Source: Rhizobium sp. NXC14 (GTDB taxonomy: Bacteria > Pseudomonadota > Alphaproteobacteria > Rhizobiales > Rhizobiaceae). Taken from it: DNA of 64,000 nt. The first letter of the stretch is position 1. Each line of letters begins with the position of its first letter. A program made the translations under genes and the position numbers. The notes under the pieces were generated by a model. That model saw nothing but the letters and a program-made list of their open reading frames with translations. It was not told where the DNA came from and did no database searches. Of this stretch, positions 17,367-26,344 are shown piece by piece. The stretch is from the NCBI RefSeq assembly GCF_002117485.1, contig NZ_CP021030.1, positions 3,289,001 through 3,353,000 of the forward strand. Reading direction: 5' to 3'.

Positions 17367-18800
17367 TCAAGCCAGTGTGTAGGCCGTCTTGACCACAGTA
17401 AAGAATTCGCTCGCATACTTGCCCTGCTCACGCGGGCCATAGGACGAGCCCTTGCGGCCGCCGAACGGAACGTGAAAATCGACGCCTGCCGTCGGCAGGT
17501 TGACCATGACCATGCCGGCTTCGGAATTGCGCTTGAAATGCGTCGCATGTTTCAGGCTGGTCGTGGCGATGCCGGCGGAAAGGCCGAACGGCGTGTCATT
17601 GGCGATGGCAAGCGCCTCGTCGTAGTCCTTCGCCCGGATCACCGAGACCACAGGCCCGAAGATTTCCTCACGCGAAATGCGCATCTGGTTGGTCGCTTCG
17701 GTAAACAGCGTCGGCTGAAGGTAGAAGCCGGGTGTTTCGCGCGAGATGACCTCGCCGCCAAAGGCGAGCTTGGCGCCTTCCTTCTTGCCGATCTCGATAT
17801 AGTCGGTATCGGTCTTCAGCTGCCGTTCGTCGACGACGGGACCGATATGGGTACCGGCCTTGAGCGCATTGTCGACGACGAGCGTCTTCAGCTTGTCGGT
17901 CAGAGCCGCGACGAACTTGTCATGAATGCCCTCGGTGACGATCAGGCGCGACGAAGCCGTGCAGCGCTGGCCGGTGGAGAAGAAGCCGGAATTGGCGGCG
18001 GCTTCGACGGCGACGTTGAGGTCGGCGTCGTCGAGCACGACCATCGGGTTCTTGCCGCCCATCTCGAGCTGGAACTTGCGGTTATGCTCGATGGAGGCGG
18101 CGGCGACGCGCCGGCCGGTGCCGGTGGAACCGGTAAAGGTGATGCCGTGAACGTCGGGGCTTTCGAGCATGGCCTGGCCGACGACCGAGCCCTTGCCCAT
18201 GACGAGGTTCAGGACGCCCTTCGGCAGCCCTGCCCGGTTGAGGATATCGACGATCGCCCAGGAGCAGGCCGGCACCAGCTCGGCCGGCTTGAAGACAATC
18301 GTGTTGCCATAGCAGAGCGCCGGCGCGATCTTCCAGGCGGGAATGGCAATCGGGAAGTTCCACGGCGTGATGATGCCGATGACGCCGAGCGCCTCCCGGG
18401 TGATCTCGACACCGATGTTCGGGCGAACCGACGGGATGACCTCGCCGGCCAGCCGAAGGGCCTCGCCAGCGAAGAATTCGAAAATCTGCGAGGCGCGGAT
18501 GACTTCGCCGGTCGCTTCCGGCAAGGTCTTGCCCTCTTCGCGGGCAAGCAGCGCGCCGAGCTCGTCCTTGCGCGCCATGATCTCGTCGCCAGTCTTCTTC
18601 AGGATGACGTGGCGTTCCCAGATGCCCGAGCGCGACCAGGCCGGAAATGCGGCCTTGGCGGCGGCGATGGCGTTTCTCGTATCTTCCGCGCTGCCGTCGG
18701 CATAGAGGCCGACGACCTCGTTCGTATCCGACGGATTGATGTTCTTCGTCGCGTTCGTGCCGACCCATTCGCCGGCGATCAGGTTTTGATAAATGGTCAT
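17367..18800 (-). CDS. 2-oxoglutarate semialdehyde dehydrogenase (ALDH family)
   Basis: A 477-residue NAD(P)-dependent aldehyde dehydrogenase. The catalytic Cys is residue 280 in 'STGQRCTASS', the general-base Glu is 246 in 'LEMGGKNP', and the cofactor loop 'FTGSTGTGRR' and 'PWNFPIAIPAWK' are complete. Its closest relatives oxidise alpha-ketoglutaric semialdehyde, the last step of the non-phosphorylative pentose route. It stands between gguC and the arabinonate dehydratase, which supports that reaction. The product 2-oxoglutarate enters the TCA cycle. Substrate assignment is inferred from context and family. Confidence 0.88.
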   Translation of the reverse strand: MTIYQNLIAGEWVGTNATKNINPSDTNEVVGLYADGSAEDTRNAIAAAKAAFPAWSRSGIWERHVILKKTGDEIMARKDELGALLAREEGKTLPEATGEVIRASQIFEFFAGEALRLAGEVIPSVRPNIGVEITREALGVIGIITPWNFPIAIPAWKIAPALCYGNTIVFKPAELVPACSWAIVDILNRAGLPKGVLNLVMGKGSVVGQAMLESPDVHGITFTGSTGTGRRVAAASIEHNRKFQLEMGGKNPMVVLDDADLNVAVEAAANSGFFSTGQRCTASSRLIVTEGIHDKFVAALTDKLKTLVVDNALKAGTHIGPVVDERQLKTDTDYIEIGKKEGAKLAFGGEVISRETPGFYLQPTLFTEATNQMRISREEIFGPVVSVIRAKDYDEALAIANDTPFGLSAGIATTSLKHATHFKRNSEAGMVMVNLPTAGVDFHVPFGGRKGSSYGPREQGKYASEFFTVVKTAYTLA

Positions 18801-18834
18801 GGGCTGAACAAGCCTCCTTTACCGTTTACATCAC

Positions 18835-18859
18835 GATCCGGCCACCAGGCGGCCGGATC
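18835..18859 (-). other. Hairpin between gguC and the dehydrogenase gene
   Basis: GATCCGGCC and GGCCGGATC form a perfect 9-bp stem with a 7-nt loop in the 66-bp gap inside the operon. It is not followed by a T run on the minus strand and probably shapes mRNA stability. Confidence 0.5.
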
Positions 18860-18866
18860 TCAAAAA

Positions 18867-19862
18867 TCAGAGCTGCTTGACGGCGATTTCTTCTTCGGCC
18901 GCGATCTTCAGCGGATTCCTGAGCGGCAGGCCGAATTCGGCGACTTCGATCTCGAAGACGTCGCCCTCTTCCGTCTTAATGCCGTCGGCAAAGGACAGGG
19001 TCGCCGTGCCGAACATATGGACATGGACATCGCCGGGAACACGGAAGAGGCCATATTTGAAATGGTGATATTCGAGGTTCGCGAAGGTGTGCGACATGTT
19101 CGCCTCGCCCGACAGGAAGGGCTTTTCGAAGATCACCTTGTCGCCGCGCTTGATGCGCGAAGTGCCGCGGATATCGTCGGGTGCGGCGCCGATGCGGATT
19201 TCCGGACCATAGGCGGCCGGGCGCAGTTTCGAGTGGGCCAGATAGAGATAGTTGATCCGTTCGGTGACGTGGTCCGAAAACTCGTTCGACAGCGCAAAGC
19301 CGATGCGGAACGGCGTACCGTCCTTGGCGATGACGTAAATGCCGGCCATTTCAGGCTCTTCGCCGCCATCGAGCGCGAAGGAGGGCGAGATGAGCGGAGC
19401 GCCGGGGGCAGCCGTGCCATAGCCGTTGCCCTTGTAGAACCATTCGGGCTGCACGCCTTTTTCACCGGATTTCGGCTTGCCGTTCTCCAGGCCCATCTTG
19501 AACATCTTCATCGAGTCGGTCAGCGTTTCCTCGGCCGCCTCGCTGGTCTTCTTGTGCATCGAATCGCGCGTAGCGGCGGAGCCGAGATGGGTCAGGCCAG
19601 TGCCGGTCAGATGCAGGTGGGCGGCGTCGGGATGGGTGATCGGCGGCAGGAAGCGGCCTTCCGCATAGGCCTTTTCGAGATCGACGGCATCGCCGTAACC
19701 ATGAGCCTCGATAACCGTGGCAAGCGACATGCCGCCGTCGGCGGCTTCCATCGCCAGCGCATAGACACTGCCGGCATTTATGACCGACCTTGCCGCACCG
19801 CCCTGCTCGCGCACGGCGACGACGATCTCTCCGTTGGCACCCTTGATCTGGGAAATAAGCAC
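18867..19862 (-). CDS. gguC: GguC / AraD1-family L-2-keto-3-deoxyarabonate dehydratase
   Basis: A 331-residue protein of the fumarylacetoacetate-hydrolase-like AraD1 group. In Agrobacterium this position (after gguB) is gguC, long of unknown function; characterised AraD1 homologues dehydrate L-2-keto-3-deoxyarabonate to alpha-ketoglutaric semialdehyde. Here the flanking genes code for the step before and the step after, so that role fits well. Blocks seen: 'LTGTGLTHLGSAATRDSMHK', 'EPEMAGIYVIAKDGTPFRIG' and 'VPGDVHVHMFGTATLSFADG'. I chose GTG 19862, with AGAAGG 9 nt upstream, because the frame before it (to 19946) reads through a hairpin. Confidence 0.88.
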   Translation of the reverse strand: MLISQIKGANGEIVVAVREQGGAARSVINAGSVYALAMEAADGGMSLATVIEAHGYGDAVDLEKAYAEGRFLPPITHPDAAHLHLTGTGLTHLGSAATRDSMHKKTSEAAEETLTDSMKMFKMGLENGKPKSGEKGVQPEWFYKGNGYGTAAPGAPLISPSFALDGGEEPEMAGIYVIAKDGTPFRIGFALSNEFSDHVTERINYLYLAHSKLRPAAYGPEIRIGAAPDDIRGTSRIKRGDKVIFEKPFLSGEANMSHTFANLEYHHFKYGLFRVPGDVHVHMFGTATLSFADGIKTEEGDVFEIEVAEFGLPLRNPLKIAAEEEIAVKQL

Positions 19863-19912
19863 GACTTCAATCCTTCTCGTTTCGGCGAGTCTTGAGAAAA
19901 AGCTCCGCCTGT

Positions 19913-19932
19913 CCGGCTCCCACGGGAGCCGG
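19913..19932 (-). other. Hairpin between gguB and gguC
   Basis: CCGGCTCCC and GGGAGCCGG form a 9-bp stem with only 2 nt between the arms. On the minus strand a TTTTT run (19900-19896) follows about 12 nt later, so it might act as a partial terminator that lowers expression of the catabolic genes after the transport genes. Confidence 0.55.
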
Positions 19933-19979
19933 AATCCATCATTCATATGACTGCGAATGCCTGGACTGCGCTTAGGCGC

Positions 19980-21191
19980 TCAGCCCTTGTTCTTGTTGTA
20001 GACGTCGAAGAACACGGCGGCGAGAAGCACCGCACCCTTGACCATCTGCTGCGAGTCGGTGCCGAGACCGTGGATCGACATGCCGTTGTTCATGATACCC
20101 ATGATAAGCGCGCCGATCACCGCACCCGTCACCTTGCCGACGCCGCCCTGGGCCGACGCGCCGCCGATGAAGCAGGCGGCGATGACGTCGAGTTCGAGAC
20201 CGAAACCGCCCTTGGCCGTCGCCGAGTTGAGGCGCAGCGCTACGATGAGGCCGGCAAGACCGGCAAGCAGGCCCATATTGGCGAAGGTCAGGAAGGTCAG
20301 CCGCTCGGTATTGATACCGGAAAGCTTCGTCGCCTTCTCGTTGCCGCCCATGGCGTAGATGCGGCGGCCGATCGTCGTACGGCGGGTAATGAAGGCATAG
20401 GCGGCGACGAGAACGAGCATGACGACCAGCACGTTCGGGAAGCCGCGATAGATCGACAGTTGGTAGCCGAGCCCCAGGATCGCGAGCGAGACAATAATGT
20501 TCTGGGCGAGGAAGAAGCCCATCGGCTCGACGTCATTGCCGTGCTTCTCGTTCGACAGGCGCTTGCGCCAGGCCAAGTAGAACAGGGTGACGGCGCCGAC
20601 GACGGTCAGGATGATCGAGGTCGAGTTGATGCCGCCCATATCGAAGAGGTTGGGCAGGAAGCCGATGCTGATCAGCTGGAACTCCGGCGGGAACGGACCG
20701 ATGCTGGTGCCGGTGCCCGATGCCGTCATCACGAACAGCGTCAGACCGCGGAAAACCAGCATGCCGGCGAGTGTGACGATGAAGGACGGGATCTTGTGAT
20801 AGGCGACGAAATAGCCCTGCAGACCGCCGACCAGCGCGCCGAGCGCCAGGCAGACGACGCCTGCCAGGACATAATTCATGTGCCACTGCACCGTCATCAC
20901 GCCGGCGATGGCGCCGATGAAGCCGACGACGGAGCCGACCGACAGATCGATATGGCCGGCGACGATGACGAGCAGCATGCCGAGCGCCATGATGACGATG
21001 AACGAGTTCTGCAGGATGATGTTGGTCAGGTTGAGCGGCCTGAAGAGAACGCCGCCGGTCGAGAACTGGAAGAACACCATGATCGCGATGAGTGCGATGA
21101 ACATGCCGTATTCGCGGATGTTGCCGCGAATGTAGTCTCCGATCGAGACGACACGCCCCTGCTCAGCGATGGGTTGATTGATCGGCGTCAT
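19980..21191 (-). CDS. gguB: Sugar ABC transporter permease GguB
   Basis: A 403-residue inner-membrane permease of the carbohydrate transporter type 2 group (RbsC/XylH-like), with about ten or more hydrophobic segments. Typical parts are '[20 protein letters not shown]' early and '[20 protein letters not shown]' in the cytoplasmic coupling loop, then '[20 protein letters not shown]'. With GguA and the binding protein ChvE it imports sugars such as arabinose, galactose and xylose. Its start ATGA overlaps the end of gguA by four bases. Confidence 0.93.
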   Translation of the reverse strand: MTPINQPIAEQGRVVSIGDYIRGNIREYGMFIALIAIMVFFQFSTGGVLFRPLNLTNIILQNSFIVIMALGMLLVIVAGHIDLSVGSVVGFIGAIAGVMTVQWHMNYVLAGVVCLALGALVGGLQGYFVAYHKIPSFIVTLAGMLVFRGLTLFVMTASGTGTSIGPFPPEFQLISIGFLPNLFDMGGINSTSIILTVVGAVTLFYLAWRKRLSNEKHGNDVEPMGFFLAQNIIVSLAILGLGYQLSIYRGFPNVLVVMLVLVAAYAFITRRTTIGRRIYAMGGNEKATKLSGINTERLTFLTFANMGLLAGLAGLIVALRLNSATAKGGFGLELDVIAACFIGGASAQGGVGKVTGAVIGALIMGIMNNGMSIHGLGTDSQQMVKGAVLLAAVFFDVYNKNKG

Positions 21192-22726
21192 TGTTTCTTC
21201 TCCCCTGAGCGCATGATAGCGCGCATGATGGTTTCCTGGCTTGCTTCTCCCTTCGGCAGTTCAGCGACGATGCGTCCTTCGTTCATCACGTAGATGCGGT
21301 CACAAGTGCCAAGCAGTTCGGGCATTTCCGACGAGATCATCAGAACGCCTTTCCCATCGGCGGCAAGCTGGTTGATGATAGTATAGATTTCGTATTTCGC
21401 GCCGACATCGATGCCGCGCGTCGGCTCGTCCAGGATCAGGACATCGGGGCCGGAGAACAGCCACTTCGACAGCACCACCTTCTGCTGGTTGCCGCCGGAA
21501 AGATTGACCGTCTCCTGGAAGATGCTGGAGGAGCGGATGCGCAGCTTCGACCGATAGTCGGCCGCAACGCGCGATTCCTTGACGCTGTCGATGACCGAGG
21601 CATTCGACACAGCCTTCAGATTGACGAGGGTCGTATTGTGCAGGATCGTGTCGTTGAGCACCAGGCCCAGTTGCTTGCGGTCTTCGGTGACATAGGCGAG
21701 ACCGGCGTCGATCGCCTTGCGCACGGTGCTGACATCGACCGGCTTGCCGTGCATCAATGCTTCGCCCGAGATCTTGTGGCCATAGGACTTGCCGAACAGG
21801 CTCATGGCGAATTCGGTGCGCCCTGCCCCCATCAGCCCGGCGATACCGACGACCTCGCCCTTGCGGACCGTAATGTTGATATTGTGCAGGACCTGACGGT
21901 CGCGGTGCTGCTGGTGATAGGCGTTCCAGTTCTTCACTTCGAGAATGGTTTCGCCGATCGGCACCGAACGCGGGGGATAGCGGTCTTCGAGATCGCGGCC
22001 GACCATGTTGCGGATGATGATGTCTTCGCTGATCTCGTCGGCGTGACAGTCTAGCGTCTTGACGGTCATGCCGTCGCGCAGGACCGTGATCTGGTCGGCG
22101 ACCTTGCGGATTTCGTTCAGCTTGTGGGAAATGATGATCGAGGTGATGCCCTGCTTGCGGAACTCCATCAGCAGCATGAGCAGCGCATCGGAATCGCTTT
22201 CATTGAGCGAGGCCGTCGGCTCGTCGAGGATGAGCAGCTTGACGCTCTTCGACAGCGCCTTCGCGATCTCGACGAGCTGCTGCTTGCCGACACCGATGTC
22301 GGTCACCAGCGTGTTCGGAGATTCGGACAGGCCGACCTTCTTGAGCAACTGCTTGGTGCGGTTGAAGGTCTCATCCCAGCTGATGACGCCATTCTTGGCG
22401 TTCTCGTTGCCGAGAAAGATGTTTTCGCCGATCGACAGCAGCGGCACGAGCGCCAGTTCCTGGTGGATGATGACGATGCCGATTTCTTCGGAGTCCCTCA
22501 GCGCCTTGAAGTGACGCGTCTCGCCTTCATAGACGATATCGCCGTCATAACTTCCGGTGGGATAAACACCCGATAGCACTTTCATCAGGGTCGATTTGCC
22601 GGCCCCGTTTTCGCCTACCAATGCGTGAATTTCACCCTTGCGAACCTTGAGGTTCACGTTCTCCAGCGCCTTGACGCCCGGGAACGTCTTGGTGATGCTC
22701 CGCATTTCGAGGATGGTATTGTCCAT
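21188..22726 (-). CDS. gguA: Sugar ABC transporter ATPase GguA
   Basis: A 512-residue double ATPase of the AraG/RbsA/XylG group. The first half has Walker A 'GENGAGKST' and Walker B '[11 protein letters not shown]'. The second half has a degenerate Walker A 'GLMGAGRTE', the signature 'LSGGNQQKV' and Walker B '[14 protein letters not shown]', as usual for the family. It energises sugar import through GguB. I chose ATG 22726 (GGAAA 7 nt upstream) rather than TTG 22732. The gene follows chvE after a 96-bp gap that holds a hairpin. Confidence 0.93.
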   Translation of the reverse strand: MDNTILEMRSITKTFPGVKALENVNLKVRKGEIHALVGENGAGKSTLMKVLSGVYPTGSYDGDIVYEGETRHFKALRDSEEIGIVIIHQELALVPLLSIGENIFLGNENAKNGVISWDETFNRTKQLLKKVGLSESPNTLVTDIGVGKQQLVEIAKALSKSVKLLILDEPTASLNESDSDALLMLLMEFRKQGITSIIISHKLNEIRKVADQITVLRDGMTVKTLDCHADEISEDIIIRNMVGRDLEDRYPPRSVPIGETILEVKNWNAYHQQHRDRQVLHNINITVRKGEVVGIAGLMGAGRTEFAMSLFGKSYGHKISGEALMHGKPVDVSTVRKAIDAGLAYVTEDRKQLGLVLNDTILHNTTLVNLKAVSNASVIDSVKESRVAADYRSKLRIRSSSIFQETVNLSGGNQQKVVLSKWLFSGPDVLILDEPTRGIDVGAKYEIYTIINQLAADGKGVLMISSEMPELLGTCDRIYVMNEGRIVAELPKGEASQETIMRAIMRSGEKKQ

Positions 22727-22781
22727 AGTCAAATTTCCAGCGTCCCCAGCCCGTCAATGGGTGGGTAATCATAAAATCGAA

Positions 22782-22811
22782 GGCCGGAACCCGCAAGCGC
22801 AGGCTCCGGCC
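22782..22811 (-). other. Hairpin between chvE and gguA
   Basis: GGCCGGA and TCCGGCC pair across a 16-nt loop that itself contains CGC/GCG. Stem-loops after binding-protein genes commonly protect the upstream mRNA, giving more binding protein than membrane components. That role is inferred here. Confidence 0.5.
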
Positions 22812-22822
22812 TCCAGCTTAAC

Positions 22823-23887
22823 TTACTTCAGCTTGTCTTCGGTGTAGTAACCGCTGTCGATCAGGACCTGCTTGTAGTTGGTCTTGTCGACGGCAACCGG
22901 CTTCAGCAGATAGGACGGTACGACCTTGACGCCGTTGTCGTAGGTCTTGGTGTCGTTGACCTCGGGCTCCTTGCCGGACATGACGGCATCGACCATGGAA
23001 ACCGTGACCTTGGCGAGTTCGCGGGTGTCCTTGAAGATCGTCGAGTACTGTTCGCCGGCGATGATCGACTTGACCGACGGGATTTCAGCGTCCTGGCCGG
23101 TGACGATTGGCAGCGGCTGGCTGGCAGTGCCGTAACCAACGCCCTTCAGCGAGGAGATGATGCCAATCGAGAGGCCGTCATAGGGAGACAGGACGGCGTC
23201 GACCTTGGCGTCGGTGTAGTTGGCCGAGAGCAGGTTGTCCATGCGGGCCTGGGCCGTTGCCGGATCCCAACGCAGCGTGCCGACCTTGTCCATGCCGGTC
23301 TGGCCGGACTTCACGACGAGCTTGCCCGAGTCGATGTAGGGCTGCAGGACGGACATGGCGCCATCATAGAAGAAGAAGGCGTTGTTATCATCCGGCGAAC
23401 CGCCGAAGAGTTCGATGTTGAACGGGCCCTTGCCGTCCTTGAGGCCGAGACCGTCAACGATGGAGTTGGCCTGAAGAACGCCGACCTGGAAGTTGTCGAA
23501 GGTGGCGTAGTAGTCGACGTTGGCCGAATCGCGGATCAGGCGGTCATAAGCGATGACCTTGATGCCGGCATCATGGGCCTTCTGGAGAACGTCGGAAAGC
23601 GTCGTGCCGTCGATCGAAGCGATGACGAGGACCTTGACGCCCTTGGTCACCATGTTTTCGATCTGCGACAGCTGGTTCGGAATGTCGTCGTCGCCATACT
23701 GCAGGTCGGTGCCGTAACCGGCGGCCTGCAGCTGCTTGACAATGTTGTTGCCGTCGTCGATCCAGCGAGCCGAAGCCTTGGTCGGCATTGCAATGCCGAC
23801 GGTGCCCTTGTCCGCGGCCATCGCCGGTGCAACGAATGAAGCGACGCCGAAGGCAGCCGCAGCCATCAATGAGATAATGGATTTCAT
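22823..23887 (-). CDS. chvE: Periplasmic multi-sugar-binding protein ChvE
   Basis: A 354-residue exported binding protein with a signal peptide (residues 1-24, ending 'APAMAADKG'). The mature start '[20 protein letters not shown]' and '[20 protein letters not shown]' are characteristic of ChvE and the related xylose/galactose-binding proteins. In Agrobacterium ChvE binds several aldoses, feeds the GguAB importer and also contacts the VirA sensor; only the transport role can be assumed here. ATG 23887 has GGGAGAG upstream. It is the first gene of the operon, and the divergent regulator gene gbpR is 271 bp away. Confidence 0.94.
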   Translation of the reverse strand: MKSIISLMAAAAFGVASFVAPAMAADKGTVGIAMPTKASARWIDDGNNIVKQLQAAGYGTDLQYGDDDIPNQLSQIENMVTKGVKVLVIASIDGTTLSDVLQKAHDAGIKVIAYDRLIRDSANVDYYATFDNFQVGVLQANSIVDGLGLKDGKGPFNIELFGGSPDDNNAFFFYDGAMSVLQPYIDSGKLVVKSGQTGMDKVGTLRWDPATAQARMDNLLSANYTDAKVDAVLSPYDGLSIGIISSLKGVGYGTASQPLPIVTGQDAEIPSVKSIIAGEQYSTIFKDTRELAKVTVSMVDAVMSGKEPEVNDTKTYDNGVKVVPSYLLKPVAVDKTNYKQVLIDSGYYTEDKLK

Positions 23888-24158
23888 TTCTCTCTCCCTT
23901 GTTAATAGAGCAGCGGACGAAAAATCGCCCGCCCCGAAACTGTGGCAGGTTCCGTATTGGATAGTTACTTCAGATGGTGAGAAACGAAGTAGGTCTCCTC
24001 CACGATCTCACACGTGTTGAGTGCCAACCAGCACACGGCGGCAAACTGGTATGGATTCCTATAACTGTCAAATAGAATAAGTGGTAATGTGCATAACAAT
24101 TTTGGTATATCGTTAAAAAGTATTACTTTTGATGGAGCGCAGTGGGGAGGCTGCAACC
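23888..24158. promoter_or_regulatory. Divergent chvE-gbpR control region
   Basis: This 271-bp region separates chvE and gbpR. It is AT-rich at 24055-24130. On the minus strand a TTGACA (24071-24066) could be the -35 of chvE, but no good -10 lies 16-18 nt later, as expected for an activator-dependent promoter. A perfect palindrome AAAAGTA-T-TACTTTT sits at 24116-24130, 28 bp before the gbpR start, and could be an operator. Confidence 0.5.
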
Positions 24159-25166
24159 ATGACGATCGTTTCAGAGCCCGTTTTGATGGATCACGTCGAT
24201 ATCCACAGCGACAATTTTGGCGACGACAGCTTTCTCCGTTCGGGACTTAAGCTGAATCACCTGCGCATTATCGTCGCAATCGAAGATAGTGGACAGATTT
24301 CCGCGGCCGCAGAAGTTCTCAACATCTCACAGCCCGCCGCATCGCGCATGCTGTCGGAAATGGAGGCGATTACCAAGACATCGCTCTATGAGCGCGTCGC
24401 CCGCGGCGTGGTGCTGACGACCTTCGGCGCGGCGCTTGCCAGACGCGCCCGCAAGATCCTTCTGGAGTTGCGAGAGGCGAGCCGCGAGATCGGCGAATTG
24501 AAGAGCGGCAAGGGCGGCTCGGTCTTCATCGGTGCGGTGACGGCGCCGGCCATGAGCCTCGTCGTGCCGGCGATCGACAGGGTGCGCAAGGCCTATCCTG
24601 GAATCGAGATCAACATCCAGGTGGAGACGAGCAACGTGCTCGCCCGCGAGTTGCTTGCCGCCCGTCACGACTTCATCATCGGCCGCATTCCCGACGACCT
24701 CAACCCGCGCCTGTTCGAGGTGAAAGAGATCGGCATCGAACGGGCCTGCCTGATCGTGCGCAACCGCCATCCGCTCTTGAAAAGGAAGAAGACGAGCAGC
24801 CTTATCGATGTCCGGGATTACGACTGGGTGTTCCAGCCGCCGGGCACGCTGCTACGCCGCACGATCGAGGACATCTTCCTGTCACACGACGTGGCACTGC
24901 CGGAGAACATCGTCAACACCTCGTCACTGTTGCTCACCTGCGCCATCGTCTGCGAAACCGATGCGATCGCCCCCGTCGCCGTCGACGTTGCCCATTTCCT
25001 CGCAAGCCAAGGCGCGAGGGCGTCCGATGTGCGCATGCTGCCGATCGATTTCGACATCAACGTCAAGCCCTACAGCCTGATCACCGCGAGAGAACGGGCC
25101 CTGCCGCCGAGCGCCAAGCTGCTCTATAACATCATCATCGAGGAGAGCCGCAAGCAGGGCGGTTAG
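24159..25166 (+). CDS. gbpR: LysR-family regulator GbpR
   Basis: A 335-residue LysR-type regulator. The helix-turn-helix is at about residues 22-65 ('LNHLRIIVAIEDSGQISAAA', then 'LNISQPAASRMLSEMEAITK'), and the effector domain follows from about 100 ('VFIGAVTAPAMSLVVPAIDR'). In Agrobacterium GbpR is encoded beside chvE and activates it in the presence of sugars; position and divergence are the same here. Start ATG 24159 has GGGAGG 8 nt upstream; ATGs at 24129 and 24132 are further upstream but have weaker sites. Confidence 0.9.
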   Translation: MTIVSEPVLMDHVDIHSDNFGDDSFLRSGLKLNHLRIIVAIEDSGQISAAAEVLNISQPAASRMLSEMEAITKTSLYERVARGVVLTTFGAALARRARKILLELREASREIGELKSGKGGSVFIGAVTAPAMSLVVPAIDRVRKAYPGIEINIQVETSNVLARELLAARHDFIIGRIPDDLNPRLFEVKEIGIERACLIVRNRHPLLKRKKTSSLIDVRDYDWVFQPPGTLLRRTIEDIFLSHDVALPENIVNTSSLLLTCAIVCETDAIAPVAVDVAHFLASQGARASDVRMLPIDFDINVKPYSLITARERALPPSAKLLYNIIIEESRKQGG

Positions 25167-25273
25167 ATCCCGGCGCCGGGCCGCGGTTCTCGGACGACAG
25201 ATGCTCCACCGAGTTTAACCCGGCAAGCCCTGCGCCATCTTGCCAGGATCTAATGTCTTCGAGAGGAAGGCGC

Positions 25274-25735
25274 ATGCTGTTCGGACAATCGGTATTTCAA
25301 TCAGTGCTCGAGCGGCTGAGGGCGGAAGAAGAACCGGCCGAAGAGACGCAAGCGCCGGCTGCCCACCGCGTATCCGGGCTTGCCACCGGCCTCGCATTCG
25401 ATGTCATGCAAGGCATCTCGGTCGCCTCGCAGCGGATTGGCGAAGCCTATTTCGATTATCTGGCAAGCGGGCCTGCGGCCGAGGAGGCTCCCCCGCCGCA
25501 GCCGGAGCCCGTCATGCCAAACCATCTCGCCCGCATTGCCCCCGAAGAGATCGCCATCGAACTGGCGATCGCTGCCGCCGATACGCAACAGACGCTGAAC
25601 GAGAAGCGGCGCGCCTTTGCCAAGGCCAATCATCCTGATGGTGTCGCAGCGCCTTTCCGCGACAATGCCAACAGGCGCATGATGATCGCCAATCTGCTGA
25701 TCGACGAGGCGATGCGCCGCCTGCCGCGTAGCTGA
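25274..25735 (+). CDS. Small protein with a J-domain-like C terminus
   Basis: A 153-residue soluble protein. The last 55 residues, 'LNEKRRAFAKANHPDGVAAP' followed by 'RDNANRRMMIANLLIDEAMR', resemble helices II and III of a DnaJ J-domain, with the HPD tripeptide intact. The N-terminal two thirds have no recognisable domain and contain a short Pro-rich stretch. It may stimulate an Hsp70 partner, but this is inferred from one motif. ATG 25274 was chosen for AGGA 6 nt upstream; ATG 25253 is also in frame. Confidence 0.7.
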   Translation: MLFGQSVFQSVLERLRAEEEPAEETQAPAAHRVSGLATGLAFDVMQGISVASQRIGEAYFDYLASGPAAEEAPPPQPEPVMPNHLARIAPEEIAIELAIAAADTQQTLNEKRRAFAKANHPDGVAAPFRDNANRRMMIANLLIDEAMRRLPRS

Positions 25736-25804
25736 AAACTTTCTCCCATGCAGCCAAATTTTCCGGGCTTTGAGGAGCCGTCGATTTGCGACAGCTATAT
25801 GGGC

Positions 25805-26160
25805 TGCGTCGATGGATTCGACCTCGGCTACGGAAGTGATCAACAAGCTCAGCCTGGGCCTGGCAATCCTGCTTACCGTCGGATACGCGCTGGGACTGCT
25901 GTTCACCCTCAAGACGCATCGGGAGTTTTTTGCTGCCGCCGAGCACGCCGAGACCGACGAAACCCGGTGGCCGATCGGGGTGGCGCTGACCACACTCGCC
26001 GGTGTGACGATACTGGTCGCCCTGGTCAGCGAAATCTTCGTCGAGTCGGTGCAGGAGGCTGCCAAGGTTTTTGGGATGACGCCCGCCTTTGTCGGTTTCA
26101 TCGTCGTCGCACTGGTGGGCGGCGCAGCCGAAATGGCATCGGCATTTTCCGGTGCACGCA
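25805..26160 (+). pseudogene. Truncated copy of the Ca2+/H+ antiporter gene
   Basis: These 356 bp match 44306-44661 of the intact antiporter without any gap and with about 12 differences counted by eye. They cover the middle of the protein ('MDSTSATEVINKLSLGLAIL' to 'GGAAEMASAFSGAR'). Both ends of the gene are missing. At 26160 the sequence switches directly to a piece of a different gene. It has no start region or ribosome site of its own. Confidence 0.9.
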
Positions 26161-26302
26161 GGCTTAAATTTTGCGAAAGGCTTAGCAGACCAGCTGATGA
26201 AAGCGGAAAATCTTGTCGTGCTCGGACCCGATCGGCCGGGTGCCCAACCAATCGTTCCACAGTTCGATCTGCAGGGAAGCGTGGTTATCGAGGGATCGGC
26301 CT
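26160..26302 (+). pseudogene. Fragment of the cyclase-like gene fused to the antiporter fragment
   Basis: These 143 bp match 46196-46350 of the intact gene at 45564-46526, with three base differences and a 12-bp deletion (the codons for four residues in 'DQLLTKLMKAE'). Relative to the intact locus, 1.53 kb including the end of the antiporter gene and the whole K+ channel gene are missing. The fragment is out of frame with the antiporter piece. The following 42 bp up to 26344 show nothing. Confidence 0.9.
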
Positions 26303-26344
26303 TTCCTGGAGTCTGACGAAGCCCATCAAGGATGTCTCCATAGC

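Noticed and set aside
17247..19895. Very long open frame (882 codons) on the plus strand across the arabinose genes
   Set aside because: It is the mirror of the minus-strand dehydratase, dehydrogenase and gguC genes, which have complete family motifs. The plus-strand translation has no domain and its codon pattern is that of an antisense frame in GC-rich DNA.
19947..21293. 448-codon plus-strand frame over gguB
   Set aside because: Antisense shadow rich in Asp, Glu and Arg; the minus strand codes for a clear ABC permease with the ATGA overlap to gguA.
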